Assembly (NCBI GenBank): GCA_021740845.1
Contig: JAIOYZ010000007.1
Location: 92,748 to 156,747 of the forward strand
Direction of reading: 5' to 3'
Origin: Bacteroidia bacterium
GTDB taxonomy: Bacteria > Bacteroidota > Bacteroidia > UKL13-3
Length of the DNA: 64,000 bases
Of this stretch, positions 36,862-45,919 are shown piece after piece. Each line of letters begins with the position of its first letter. Positions within the stretch are counted from its first letter, which is position 1. The notes under the pieces are model-generated. The model did not search any database, had not been told where the DNA came from, and saw nothing but the letters and a program-made list of their open reading frames with translations. A program made the translations under genes and the position numbers.

Positions 36862-38582
36862 AAAAAACAATAGTATTCATATTAATAACAATAGCAATAA
36901 ATGCAAACGCTCAAAAAATTAAATTTTCAAGAGTTTGCAATGGGGGAAATAACAATCTACTCACTTGGCAACTAAACTCCGACACTTGTTCGATAATTGA
37001 ACCAATCAGTATATTTGCAAAAGACATAATCACTAGCCCTTATACATTATTGGCTGGCAATATACTCGCAACTACAGGTTCCTATGTCCACATAAACGCA
37101 AACGTTCCAAGCACCAAAGAGTGGATATACTACCTAAGCTATAAAAAATTATGTGGCAAAGACACAATCCAAGTAAATACAGATTCTTTAGCTGTTGACA
37201 ATGAAAAACCAGACTCAACAATACTAGATTCCGTAAGTGTAGACCCAATAAACAACACTGTTCTATTAGGATGGACCTCGAATAAAACACGTGACTTCAG
37301 TTCATACTACCTATATAATTATGATCGAGCTGATCCAAGATTAATCGAAAACTATAAGGATACATTTTATACAGATTTGAATCCAATAGATCCACGTACA
37401 AAGTCTCTAACGTACGATATAACAAGTTCAGATAGTTGCGACAACAGGAAGGAATACGGCAATTATAAACATCAAACCATACACTTATCGGTAGAAATAG
37501 ACACATGCAACAACTCTGCAAAACTGAAATGGACTCAATATATTGGATGGTTAACAGAAAAACATGAAATATATAGAAACACAAACAATGCTGGTTTCAT
37601 TTTGCTAAATACAATTACAGGAAGCGTCTTAAATTATGAAGATTTAAACCTTCCTAACAATAGCAGCATACAATACTTTATTAGGGCATACAAAAACACA
37701 TTAGGAACTAGGGCATCCTCTAGTTCAAATTCAAATGTTGCAATAAATTCCGGGAAAAACCAAAATCCAGCTAAAACAAAAATATTGCAGGTAACAAATA
37801 ACAATAGTGACAATATAGAAATATCTATTGGTAAAAATCCACTATCAAATTACTCATCAATTGACCTATTTAGAGTAGAACCAAGTGGTAATAGTTCTCT
37901 AATTTACACTCTTCCTGAAAACGAAAACTCCTACATAGATTTAAGTGCAAACAATCAAATTCAGTATGGCTATTATCTCATGAGTAGAAACGTTTGTGGA
38001 ATGATAACTGATACTTCCGAAACTAGCAATAATATAGTGTTGAAAACATTTGAAACCGATATAGACTACCTACTTCAATGGGGTAGGTATTTCACGTGGA
38101 ACACAGGGGTAAAAGAATACATAATATACAGAGCTACAGCAGATAACATATCGAATGCAACGAATTTCGTGGCAATAGGCACCTCCTCTATTGACACAAA
38201 CTATGTTGATTCAAAAACTAATAATCCAGCTACCTGTTATTATGTAAAGGCATCAGAAGAAGGAAGCATAGGACAATCCAAAAGCAATACCGCATGTTTC
38301 AGCATAAGGGGTGAAATATATTATCCTAACGCAATTGTAATTGGGGGGGTAAACCAAACATTTACCTTTATTGGGTATTCAATTGACCTTTCTAAAACAA
38401 ATATATCTATATACAACAGATGGGGGCAATTGGAATATGCAACATCGAATTTTGAAAATGGCTGGACTGGAAAAAACCAAAATGGAAACGTTGTTTCACC
38501 AGGTGTATATTTCTTTATTGCAGAAGTAAATCAAGGGACAGAAAAACACAAAATAAATGGAAACATTACAGTACTTGAATAA
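36858..38582 (+). CDS. T9SS type B sorting-domain protein (surface/secreted)
   Basis: 574 residues, GTG start overlapping the M16 stop by 4 bp (GTGA). Signal peptide KKTIVFILITIAINANAQ. The middle contains several fibronectin-type III-like units (for example around TVLLGWTSNKTRDFSSYYLY and CYYVKASEEGSIGQSKS). The C-terminal about 85 residues are the gliding-motility-associated CHU_C domain: YYPNAIVIGG, ISIYNRWGQLEY, WTGKNQNGNVVSPGVYFFI. Such proteins cross the outer membrane through the type IX system (PorV/PorU-related machinery) and are exposed or released. Function of the passenger is unknown. One parS-like site lies in its codons 411-416. Confidence 0.9.
   Translation: MKKTIVFILITIAINANAQKIKFSRVCNGGNNNLLTWQLNSDTCSIIEPISIFAKDIITSPYTLLAGNILATTGSYVHINANVPSTKEWIYYLSYKKLCGKDTIQVNTDSLAVDNEKPDSTILDSVSVDPINNTVLLGWTSNKTRDFSSYYLYNYDRADPRLIENYKDTFYTDLNPIDPRTKSLTYDITSSDSCDNRKEYGNYKHQTIHLSVEIDTCNNSAKLKWTQYIGWLTEKHEIYRNTNNAGFILLNTITGSVLNYEDLNLPNNSSIQYFIRAYKNTLGTRASSSSNSNVAINSGKNQNPAKTKILQVTNNNSDNIEISIGKNPLSNYSSIDLFRVEPSGNSSLIYTLPENENSYIDLSANNQIQYGYYLMSRNVCGMITDTSETSNNIVLKTFETDIDYLLQWGRYFTWNTGVKEYIIYRATADNISNATNFVAIGTSSIDTNYVDSKTNNPATCYYVKASEEGSIGQSKSNTACFSIRGEIYYPNAIVIGGVNQTFTFIGYSIDLSKTNISIYNRWGQLEYATSNFENGWTGKNQNGNVVSPGVYFFIAEVNQGTEKHKINGNITVLE
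38088..38103. other. parS-like centromere site 1
   Basis: TATTTCACGTGGAACA; its reverse complement TGTTCCACGTGAAATA matches the ParB-binding parS consensus TGTTNCACGTGAAACA at 15 of 16 positions. It is inside the coding region of the T9SS gene, as is common for parS. Confidence 0.65.
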
Positions 38583-38991
38583 TATTAGCTTCTCTTTCAT
38601 CAATATTAGAACGCGCTTAAAAAGGGCAGAAACCGCTAACTGGCTAAAATCTGTTGCCGCTCAAGAAAACAAACAAGTTATTGACTTGTCCTATTCTTTC
38701 TGTAGTGATGACCATTTGTTAAAAATAAATCGCGAATACCTAAATCACGATTACTATACTGATATTATCACCTTTGACCTTTCAGAGGAAGAAAATAAAT
38801 TAGAAGGGGATATTTATATTAGTATTGAAAGGGTAAAGGATAATTCGAAACTTCTAAAGATAAAATATTCAGACGAACTAGATAGAATAATGGTACATGG
38901 CCTTCTTCATCTTATTGGATATAAAGATAAAACCAAATCAGATAAGGCATTAATGAGTGAAAAAGAAAACTACTATTTATCTAAACGATAA
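38557..38991 (+). CDS. ybeY: Endoribonuclease YbeY (rRNA maturation)
   Basis: 144 residues, start ATG 38557, overlapping the end of the T9SS gene by 26 bp in another frame; a TTG at 38575 is an alternative start that would reduce the overlap to 8 bp. Core motifs are FCSDDHLLKINREYLNHDY, TDIITFDL and the metal site HGLLHLIGYKDKT. The first two His ligands are present; the third His of the canonical HGxLHLxGYDH is replaced in GYKDK, a substitution I recall from other Bacteroidetes. YbeY is a metal-dependent RNase for 16S rRNA 3'-end maturation and ribosome quality control. mnmG follows 47 bp downstream. Confidence 0.9.
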   Translation: METLQYLNNISFSFINIRTRLKRAETANWLKSVAAQENKQVIDLSYSFCSDDHLLKINREYLNHDYYTDIITFDLSEEENKLEGDIYISIERVKDNSKLLKIKYSDELDRIMVHGLLHLIGYKDKTKSDKALMSEKENYYLSKR

Positions 38992-38994
38992 AAA

Positions 38995-39010
38995 TATTTC
39001 ACGTGGAACA
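38995..39010. other. parS-like centromere site 2
   Basis: The same 16-mer TATTTCACGTGGAACA as at 38088, here between ybeY and mnmG. Confidence 0.7.
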
Positions 39011-39038
39011 TGGCAAAGAATAAAGAAAGAATATAAAA

Positions 39039-40910
39039 ATGGGAATTTTCAATAAATACGATGTTATAGTTGTGGGGGCAGGGCATGCGGGTTGCGAGGC
39101 AGCAGCAGCAGCGGCAAATCTTGGTTCGTCTGTATTGCTAATAACAATGGACATGAATAAAATAGCCCAAATGAGCTGCAATCCTGCAATGGGTGGTATA
39201 GCAAAGGGACAGATAGTAAGGGAAATAGACGCAATCGGAGGATATTCAGGAATTGTCTCGGATAAATCCACCATACAATTCAGAATGTTAAATAGGTCAA
39301 AGGGGCCTGCCATGTGGAGTCCTAGAACCCAAAATGATAGAATGTTGTTTAGTCAGTACTGGCGGGAACAACTAGAAAACACTCCTAAAATAGACTTTTG
39401 GCAAGACATGGTTAAAGGTCTAATAATAGAGGATAATAAGGTTTGTGGAGTTGAAACAGGAATGGGCCAAAAAATAAAATGCAAATCCGTTGTTCTAACA
39501 AATGGCACATTTTTAAATGGAATTATACATATTGGTCAAAAACAATTTGGTGGAGGACGGATTGGAGAAAAGGCTGCAGAAGGGTTAACTGAACAACTTA
39601 TTAGCATTGGCCTAGAGTCGGGTAGAATGAAGACAGGAACTCCGCCACGAGTAGACGGTAGAACACTAGACTATACTAAAATGGAAGCTCAAGAAGGAGA
39701 TACAAAACCAGAGAAATTCTCTTACTTGCCTAACATTAAACCAATTGATAAACAAAGGTGCTGTTGGATAACCTATACCAATCAAAACGTACATGATATT
39801 TTAAAAACAGGATTTGAAGATTCACCAATGTATGCTGGTAGAATCCAGGGATTAGGCCCAAGATATTGTCCATCCATTGAAGATAAAATCAATCGATTTG
39901 CTGAGAGAGACAGGCATCAAATATTTGTAGAGCCAGAAGGCTGGAATACAGTAGAAATTTATGTAAACGGATTTTCTACTTCACTCCCAGATGAAATTCA
40001 ATTTAAGGCAATGAGGCAAATTCCAGGATTTGAAAAGGCAAAAATGTTTAGGCCTGGTTACGCAATTGAATATGATTATTTTCCTCCAACACAACTTGAA
40101 CTAACTTTGGAAACCAAAGCAATTGAAAACCTATATTTTGCAGGACAAATAAATGGAACAACAGGATATGAAGAGGCGGCATGCCAAGGTTTAATGGCAG
40201 GAATAAATGCTCATTTAAAAATTGAAGAAAAAGGTCCTTTTATTTTAAAAAGATCAGAAGCTTATATTGGAGTTCTAATAGATGATTTAGTTAACAAAGG
40301 AACAGACGAACCCTATAGGATGTTTACCTCAAGGGCTGAATACCGACTAATGCTAAGGCAAGATAATGCAGATATACGATTAACAGAACTATCCAATAAA
40401 ATAGGATTAGCTTCAAATGAAAGATTACAACATGTAGAAAAGAAAATAAAGGATACAGAAGATGTAATAACATATTTTCAAAAAACATCAATTACACCAA
40501 ACGAAGCAAACCCAATATTAACAGCACTAGAGACTAGTGAGATACCTCAAAATTACAAACTAATACAATTATTATCGAGACCTCAAATTACAATATATGA
40601 TTTAGTAAATGGTATTTCGGACTTAAAAGATTTCTCAATAAATTATTCAGAAGAAACACTCCTTCAAGCTGAAATACAAATGAAGTACGAAGGATACTTA
40701 GAGAAAGAAAAATTACTCGTTGAAAAAATGGAAAGGTTGGAGGATTACAAAATTTCCGACAATTTTGATTTTAGAACAGTTAATTCAATATCACTTGAGG
40801 CTAGGGAAAAATTACAAAAGCAAAGACCGAGAACTTTGGGACAAGCTTCAAGAATAAGCGGAATTTCGCCCTCAGATGTTTCAATTCTGATGGTGCATTT
40901 GGGAAGATAA
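39039..40910 (+). CDS. mnmG: tRNA uridine-5-carboxymethylaminomethyl synthase MnmG
   Basis: 623 residues. N-terminal FAD-binding Rossmann motif [16 protein letters not shown], then the GidA signatures [20 protein letters not shown] and [31 protein letters not shown] near residue 370 and the C-terminal helical domain ending with the MnmE-binding region (ARSLGQAS-like [20 protein letters not shown]). Together with MnmE it installs cmnm5 at U34 of several tRNAs. In many bacteria this gene lies near the replication origin, consistent with the adjacent parS-like sites. No mnmE is in the window. Confidence 0.97.
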   Translation: MGIFNKYDVIVVGAGHAGCEAAAAAANLGSSVLLITMDMNKIAQMSCNPAMGGIAKGQIVREIDAIGGYSGIVSDKSTIQFRMLNRSKGPAMWSPRTQNDRMLFSQYWREQLENTPKIDFWQDMVKGLIIEDNKVCGVETGMGQKIKCKSVVLTNGTFLNGIIHIGQKQFGGGRIGEKAAEGLTEQLISIGLESGRMKTGTPPRVDGRTLDYTKMEAQEGDTKPEKFSYLPNIKPIDKQRCCWITYTNQNVHDILKTGFEDSPMYAGRIQGLGPRYCPSIEDKINRFAERDRHQIFVEPEGWNTVEIYVNGFSTSLPDEIQFKAMRQIPGFEKAKMFRPGYAIEYDYFPPTQLELTLETKAIENLYFAGQINGTTGYEEAACQGLMAGINAHLKIEEKGPFILKRSEAYIGVLIDDLVNKGTDEPYRMFTSRAEYRLMLRQDNADIRLTELSNKIGLASNERLQHVEKKIKDTEDVITYFQKTSITPNEANPILTALETSEIPQNYKLIQLLSRPQITIYDLVNGISDLKDFSINYSEETLLQAEIQMKYEGYLEKEKLLVEKMERLEDYKISDNFDFRTVNSISLEAREKLQKQRPRTLGQASRISGISPSDVSILMVHLGR

Positions 40911-40927
40911 TTCATTTAATTTGCAGC

Positions 40928-41821
40928 GTGGAAAATTTAGAAAAATGCCCAGTTTGTGGGACAGAAAAAAATAACTTTTTACTAAGCTGCAAAGATTATG
41001 TGGCAAGTAATGAAAGTTTCAATATTGTTAGTTGTCAAGAATGTACTCTTCAATATACAAACCCTAGGCCATCAGAAAAAGAAATCGCAAAATATTACCA
41101 ATCAGATAAATATATTTCACATTCCGGATCTAATAAATCAGAACTAGGAGTAACATATAAAATTTACGATTGGGTAAGAAACTTTAGTATTGGACAAAAG
41201 CTAAACCTAATCAAATCCTACCATAAAGGGGGAAATCTTCTTGATTTAGGATGTGGTTTAGGCTATTTCCTAAATGGTGTAAAAATTGATAACACCTTTA
41301 ATGCTGAAGGTGCAGACATATCTGAAGAGGCAATTAACTATGTAAAAAAAACATTTGATATAGAGGTAATAAGTGAAAATAAATTAGATTCAATATCTAA
41401 AGAAAGTTATGATATCATTACACAATGGCATGTAATGGAACATGTACATAGACTTGATGAAAGAATGGTGTTCCTTAAGAAAGTTCTAAAAAAATCTGGA
41501 ACTATGTTTATTGCGGTGCCAATATCAAATTCTTTTGATGCAAAGCATTACAAAGCATTTTGGGATGGATATGATGTTCCACGCCATCTTTATCATTTTA
41601 ACAGCACTAGCTTCATAAAACTAATGGAAAAACATGGATTTAAAGTAATACAACAAAAAGCCATGTTATTTGATGCTCCATACATTTCAATGAGAAGTGA
41701 ATACCATCAAAATAATAAATTTGGTTTCCTAAAAGGACTATTTTATGGTACGATTTCAATTATAAATGCTTGGTTTACAAATAATTACTCAAGCATTCTA
41801 TTCGTAGTTAAACACAAATGA
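40928..41821 (+). CDS. Class I SAM-dependent methyltransferase with N-terminal zinc ribbon
   Basis: 297 residues, GTG start at 40928, 17 bp after mnmG. Four cysteines in two pairs (CPVCGTEKN, CQECTLQYTNPRPS) form an N-terminal zinc ribbon; then the SAM-binding motif I LLDLGCGLGYFLNGV, an acidic post-I residue (GADISEEAI) and ITQWHVMEHVHRLDE. This zinc-ribbon plus Methyltransf_23 layout occurs in enzymes acting on sugar nucleotides, lipids or cell-surface precursors; the substrate is unknown. The stop overlaps the next gene start by 4 bp (ATGA, 41818-41821). Confidence 0.88.
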   Translation: MENLEKCPVCGTEKNNFLLSCKDYVASNESFNIVSCQECTLQYTNPRPSEKEIAKYYQSDKYISHSGSNKSELGVTYKIYDWVRNFSIGQKLNLIKSYHKGGNLLDLGCGLGYFLNGVKIDNTFNAEGADISEEAINYVKKTFDIEVISENKLDSISKESYDIITQWHVMEHVHRLDERMVFLKKVLKKSGTMFIAVPISNSFDAKHYKAFWDGYDVPRHLYHFNSTSFIKLMEKHGFKVIQQKAMLFDAPYISMRSEYHQNNKFGFLKGLFYGTISIINAWFTNNYSSILFVVKHK

Positions 41822-43422
41822 ACATAAGATTAAGATACGTAGTTTTATTCTCAATTTTATCCCTAATTTTTTCTTGTGCTCAACAAGTTGCACCGTCAGG
41901 CGGAATAAAAGATGAAAATCCGCCTAAAGTATTATCATCCAAACCTTTAAATAAAACGATAAACTTTAAGGCAGAAAAAATTACAATTAAATTTGATGAG
42001 TACGTTCAAATTAAGGACCCGTCTAAAATTGTAATATCTCCACTGTTAAAGGACAAGCCAACTATTGAAGCTAATGGAAAATTAATTGAAATAACCTTCA
42101 ATAAAACACTACCTGAACCAAATACAACTTATACCATAAATTTCGGGAACAGTATAGTTGATAACAATGAAGGAAATCCATTAGAAAATTTTTCCTATGT
42201 TTTCGCAACAGGTGATTTCTTAGATTCTAACTATGTAAAGGGTCAAATCAAAAATGCATTTAATGCAAAACCAGAAAAGGATATCCTAGTTGGATTATAT
42301 AAAAGCAATCAATTTACAGATACTACTGTATTCAAATTTTACGCAAATTACTTCAGCAAAAGCAAGGAGGATGGAAGTTTTATAATTGAGAATTTACCTA
42401 ATGATAGTTTCCTCCTTTTTGCCTTCAAGGATCAAAACTCAGATAATAAATATCAAAAAACTGAACTTGTCGCATTTGAAAATAAGCCATTAAAAACCGA
42501 AGAAATCAAACCAAAAAAACTACTTTTATTTGAACCAAATAATTATAAACCAAACACAATAATTGATACATTATCTAAGAATATAGGAAAATACCAATTT
42601 GTATTTTATAAAAATGAAAATTGCGAAATTCGACCATCTTCAAACAAGGAACATTATTCAAATTGGACAAAAGGACCAAAAAACCTTGATACATTAACAT
42701 TATATTTTAAGCAGATAAATGATTCATCATCAGAAGAATTTATTTATACAAATACGGATACAAGCTTTAAAATTAACATCAAAACAAAGAACAAAGCCAG
42801 GTACCAAAATTTTAGCTTAAATATAATAGGACAATCTATACCCACAGATAGCATACAAATAGTTTCAAGCGTTCCAATTGATACTTTAACTATAAACAAC
42901 ATAGATTTTAAAGAAGATACAATCAAGTTAAATCCATTATACTTTAAGCAGATAAACAATCAAAAATGGCTCTTATATCACCCATTAAAGGAAGGTAAAA
43001 ACTATACAATTGCAATAGAAGACTCCAGTATTCAAAATATATATAATCAATACAATAAATCTATAAATACGCTAATAACACCCAAAAATACAAAAGAATT
43101 TGGAACTTTAAATATCATAGGTAACTACAATGGTAAAGAACAGTTAATTGTTCAATTGGTAGAAAATAATGCCGACGAGAAGGTAATAAAAGAGTATACA
43201 ATTGTTAAAAATACTACTATAAAACTAAATTACATTTTACCCGGACAATATCTTTTAAAAGTAATACAAGATGTAAATTACAATTCTAGATGGGACAATG
43301 GTAATTACGAAAAACAGATACAACCAGAACTAGTAGTATATAAAAATGAACCCATAATAATAAAAGCCAACTGGGACATTGACCAAACTATAGATTTTGA
43401 TAAACTAATAAATAATTTATAA
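41818..43422 (+). CDS. Lipoprotein with N-terminal Ig-like (Big_5) domain
   Basis: 534 residues. Lipoprotein signal with lipobox LIFSC (Cys 20). The mature N-terminus APSGGIKDENPPKVLSSKP then KITIKFDEYVQIKDPSK is the Ig-like Big_5 domain common in Bacteroidetes outer-membrane lipoproteins (residues about 30-130). The remainder is beta-rich and Asn/Lys/Ile-rich with no catalytic motif. Probably anchored in the outer membrane and involved in surface architecture; function unknown. Last gene of the overlapping chain that starts at 34349. Its low GC is similar to that of the preceding gene. Confidence 0.85.
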   Translation: MNIRLRYVVLFSILSLIFSCAQQVAPSGGIKDENPPKVLSSKPLNKTINFKAEKITIKFDEYVQIKDPSKIVISPLLKDKPTIEANGKLIEITFNKTLPEPNTTYTINFGNSIVDNNEGNPLENFSYVFATGDFLDSNYVKGQIKNAFNAKPEKDILVGLYKSNQFTDTTVFKFYANYFSKSKEDGSFIIENLPNDSFLLFAFKDQNSDNKYQKTELVAFENKPLKTEEIKPKKLLLFEPNNYKPNTIIDTLSKNIGKYQFVFYKNENCEIRPSSNKEHYSNWTKGPKNLDTLTLYFKQINDSSSEEFIYTNTDTSFKINIKTKNKARYQNFSLNIIGQSIPTDSIQIVSSVPIDTLTINNIDFKEDTIKLNPLYFKQINNQKWLLYHPLKEGKNYTIAIEDSSIQNIYNQYNKSINTLITPKNTKEFGTLNIIGNYNGKEQLIVQLVENNADEKVIKEYTIVKNTTIKLNYILPGQYLLKVIQDVNYNSRWDNGNYEKQIQPELVVYKNEPIIIKANWDIDQTIDFDKLINNL

Positions 43423-43864
43423 TCAATACTATGTATTATTTAAAATATTGCGACAAATTCCAATAACTGTTCATAAAGGGGTTAATAACTACAATTTATT
43501 AGGTTCAAAACTTTTGCAAAATGTCGCATTGTTAATAGAACCAAACTTATCGAGACGTTTTAAACTATTAGTACACAAAAAAGATAAAAAAAAATATCCT
43601 CAAAGCTATGTTAAAACTACAATTAACACATGTTAGAAAAGTAGCAAAAAGACTCAATATCAACACTATCTTACGTTAACATATTGTTAATTGAATTTAA
43701 TAACTAAAAAATCAAGTCATTTCAAAATAGATTTCAACGTAATTAACATGACTACTAATAAAACAACTTAATAGGTATATATAAGAATAATACATTGTGT
43801 TGGTTGAAAACTCTTGTATCGAATACCATCAATGTTCTACCTTTGATTTTGAAAAATTTGATAG
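43423..43864. other. 442-bp intergenic region upstream of pheS
   Basis: Very AT-rich. It contains the pheS promoter at its right end and a short open frame (43448-43636) without plausible start or coding character. No RNA gene was recognised. Confidence 0.6.
43814..43845 (+). promoter_or_regulatory. Promoter of pheS
   Basis: TTG (43814-43816), 21 bp, TACCTTTG (43838-43845); leader to ATG 43865 about 15 nt. Confidence 0.65.
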
Positions 43865-44881
43865 ATGAAAGAGCAATTAGAAAAATTAAAAGAACAGATT
43901 GAAATGTTTGAAATTAAACAAAGCGAGCATGTTGAGGCATTTCGTTTAAAATTTCTAACAAAAAAGAGTGAATTAAACGATTTGTTTGAACAATTTAAAT
44001 TAGTTCCGGCTGATATAAAAAAAGAGATGGGTTCTAAACTTAATCAAGTTAAACAAAAAGCCCAACAAAAATGGGAAGAATCTCAGTCTCAATTTGAGTC
44101 TATAAAAAGCACTAAAAGTTCGCAAACAATCGATTATTCACTAGGATCAGAGGCAGATTTTATTGGAGTGCGACATCCATTATCTATTATTGAAAATGAG
44201 ATAATAGAAATATTTAAAAAGTTGGGTTTTGTTTATTCAGAAGGACCGGAAATTGAAGATGACTGGCATAATTTTTCAGCATTGAATTTTCCACCAAATC
44301 ATCCTGCAAGGGATATGCAAGACACGTTTTTTATAAGTGAAAACATTGCCTTAAGAACACATACTTCATCAGTTCAAGTTAGGTTAATGGAAAACCAAAA
44401 GCCACCAATTAGAGCCATTATGCCTGGTAGAGTATACAGAAATGAAGCTATATCAGCTAGGGCAAATTGTTTTTTTCATCAAATTGAAGGTATTTATATT
44501 GATGAAAAGGTAAGTTTTGCAGATTTGAAGCAGACATTATTCTATTTTGTGCAAGAATTATTTGGACAGGAAATACAGGTTAGGTTCAGACCGAGCTATT
44601 TCCCATTTACTGAACCAAGTGCAGAAATGGATATTAGTTGTTTATTATGCAAAGGAAAAGGATGTAATGTTTGTAAATACACAGGATTTTTAGAAATATT
44701 AGGTTGTGGAATGATTGACCCAAATGTATTAGAGGCAAGTGGTATTGATTCTAAAAAATATAGTGGATTTGCCTTTGGTATGGGGATAGAAAGGATTGCA
44801 ATGTTAAAATATGAAGTAAAGGATTTAAGAACATATTTTAATAATGATACAAAATTTTTATCTCAGTTTGAATCTCAATAA
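43865..44881 (+). CDS. pheS: Phenylalanyl-tRNA synthetase alpha subunit
   Basis: 338 residues. N-terminal coiled-coil arm (1-95, rich in Lys/Glu/Gln) that contacts tRNA, then the class II catalytic core: motif 2 GRVYRNEAISARANCFFHQ and motif 3 GFAFGMGIERIAMLKY. A Cys-rich loop CLLCKGKGCNVCKYTG precedes motif 3, as in many bacterial PheS. The beta subunit gene pheT is not adjacent: a deoxyhypusine-synthase-like gene follows 19 bp later, so PheT must be encoded elsewhere. The pairing aspects are established for the family; separation of pheS and pheT occurs in several Bacteroidetes. Confidence 0.96.
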   Translation: MKEQLEKLKEQIEMFEIKQSEHVEAFRLKFLTKKSELNDLFEQFKLVPADIKKEMGSKLNQVKQKAQQKWEESQSQFESIKSTKSSQTIDYSLGSEADFIGVRHPLSIIENEIIEIFKKLGFVYSEGPEIEDDWHNFSALNFPPNHPARDMQDTFFISENIALRTHTSSVQVRLMENQKPPIRAIMPGRVYRNEAISARANCFFHQIEGIYIDEKVSFADLKQTLFYFVQELFGQEIQVRFRPSYFPFTEPSAEMDISCLLCKGKGCNVCKYTGFLEILGCGMIDPNVLEASGIDSKKYSGFAFGMGIERIAMLKYEVKDLRTYFNNDTKFLSQFESQ

Positions 44882-44900
44882 ACGTAAAATAAATATAACA

Positions 44901-45875
44901 ATGACAAAAGGACCAATTTCTCAATTTATTGAGACCCATTACAAGCACTTTAATGCAGCAGCTTTGGTAGATGCTGCAAAAGGATATGAAACCCATCTAT
45001 TGGAAGGTGGCAAAATGATGATAACTCTAGCTGGGGCAATGAGTACTGCTGAACTAGGCAAATCACTTGCTGAAATGATTAGACAAGGTAAAGTGGATAT
45101 AATATCTTGTACTGGTGCAAATTTGGAGGAAGATATTATGAATTTAGTTGCGCATTCACATTATAAGCGTGTTCCGAATTACAGAGATTTATCACCACAG
45201 GACGAGTGGGATCTTTTAGAAAACCATTACAATAGAGTAACAGATACTTGTATACCTGAAGAAGAAGCATTTAGAAGATTACAAAAGCATATTCATAAAA
45301 TATGGAAAGATGCTGATAATGCAGGTGAACGCTTTTTCCCTCATGAATTTATGTATAAAATTCTATTAAGTGGTGAACTAGAGCAATATTATGAAATAGA
45401 CCCTGAAAATTCTTGGATGTTAGCTGCGGCAAAGAAGAACCTACCTATTGTGGTACCAGGATGGGAAGACTCAACAATGGGAAATATTTTTGCTTCCTAT
45501 GTAATTAAGAATGAGATAAAGGCAACAACAATGAAGTCGGGTATTGAATATATGGCTTGGTTGGCAGATTGGTATGTTAAAAATTCTGAAGGAAAAGGAA
45601 TAGGATTTTTTCAAATTGGAGGAGGTATTGCCGGTGATTTTCCTATTTGTGTAGTGCCGATGCTTTATCAGGATATGGAAATGGAAAATATTCCATTTTG
45701 GAGTTATTTCTGTCAAATTAGTGATTCCACAACTTCATATGGTTCTTATAGTGGTGCAGTTCCAAACGAGAAAATTACTTGGGGTAAATTAGATATTCAT
45801 ACACCTAAATTTATTGTAGAAAGTGATGCCACAATTGTTGCACCGTTGATGTTTGGCTGGATTTTGGGTTGGTAA
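44901..45875 (+). CDS. Deoxyhypusine synthase family protein
   Basis: 324 residues from ATG 44901; the longer open frame would overlap pheS. It follows the deoxyhypusine synthase fold: LTLAGAMSTAELGKS-like segment ITLAGAMSTAELGKSLAEM, CTGANLEEDIM, GFFQIGGGIAGDFPICVVP and the region of the catalytic lysine, ITWGKLDIH, with Lys present. In archaea and eukaryotes the enzyme modifies eIF5A with spermidine; bacteria have no eIF5A, and homologues either make homospermidine or act on unknown acceptors. It may be cotranscribed with pheS (19-bp gap). Activity here is undetermined. Confidence 0.88.
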   Translation: MTKGPISQFIETHYKHFNAAALVDAAKGYETHLLEGGKMMITLAGAMSTAELGKSLAEMIRQGKVDIISCTGANLEEDIMNLVAHSHYKRVPNYRDLSPQDEWDLLENHYNRVTDTCIPEEEAFRRLQKHIHKIWKDADNAGERFFPHEFMYKILLSGELEQYYEIDPENSWMLAAAKKNLPIVVPGWEDSTMGNIFASYVIKNEIKATTMKSGIEYMAWLADWYVKNSEGKGIGFFQIGGGIAGDFPICVVPMLYQDMEMENIPFWSYFCQISDSTTSYGSYSGAVPNEKITWGKLDIHTPKFIVESDATIVAPLMFGWILGW

Positions 45876-45887
45876 AAAAAAATTTCG

Positions 45888-45908
45888 GGGCCAAGCGAAG
45901 CTTGGCCC
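45888..45908. terminator. Bidirectional terminator, perfect 9-bp stem
   Basis: GGGCCAAGC, loop GAA, GCTTGGCCC. Followed by TTTATA on plus and by CGAAATTTTTTTTT on minus; it separates the deoxyhypusine-synthase-like gene from convergent pyrF. Confidence 0.9.
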
Positions 45909-45919
45909 TTTATAAACTC

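Noticed and set aside
36858..43422. Horizontal transfer of the AT-richer block
   Set aside because: The block contains ordinary housekeeping genes (ybeY, mnmG) in Bacteroidetes form; A-richness alone is not evidence.
43448..43636. 62-codon open frame in the gap before pheS
   Set aside because: It begins with TTG, has no promoter or conserved pattern, and its composition follows the AT-rich gap.
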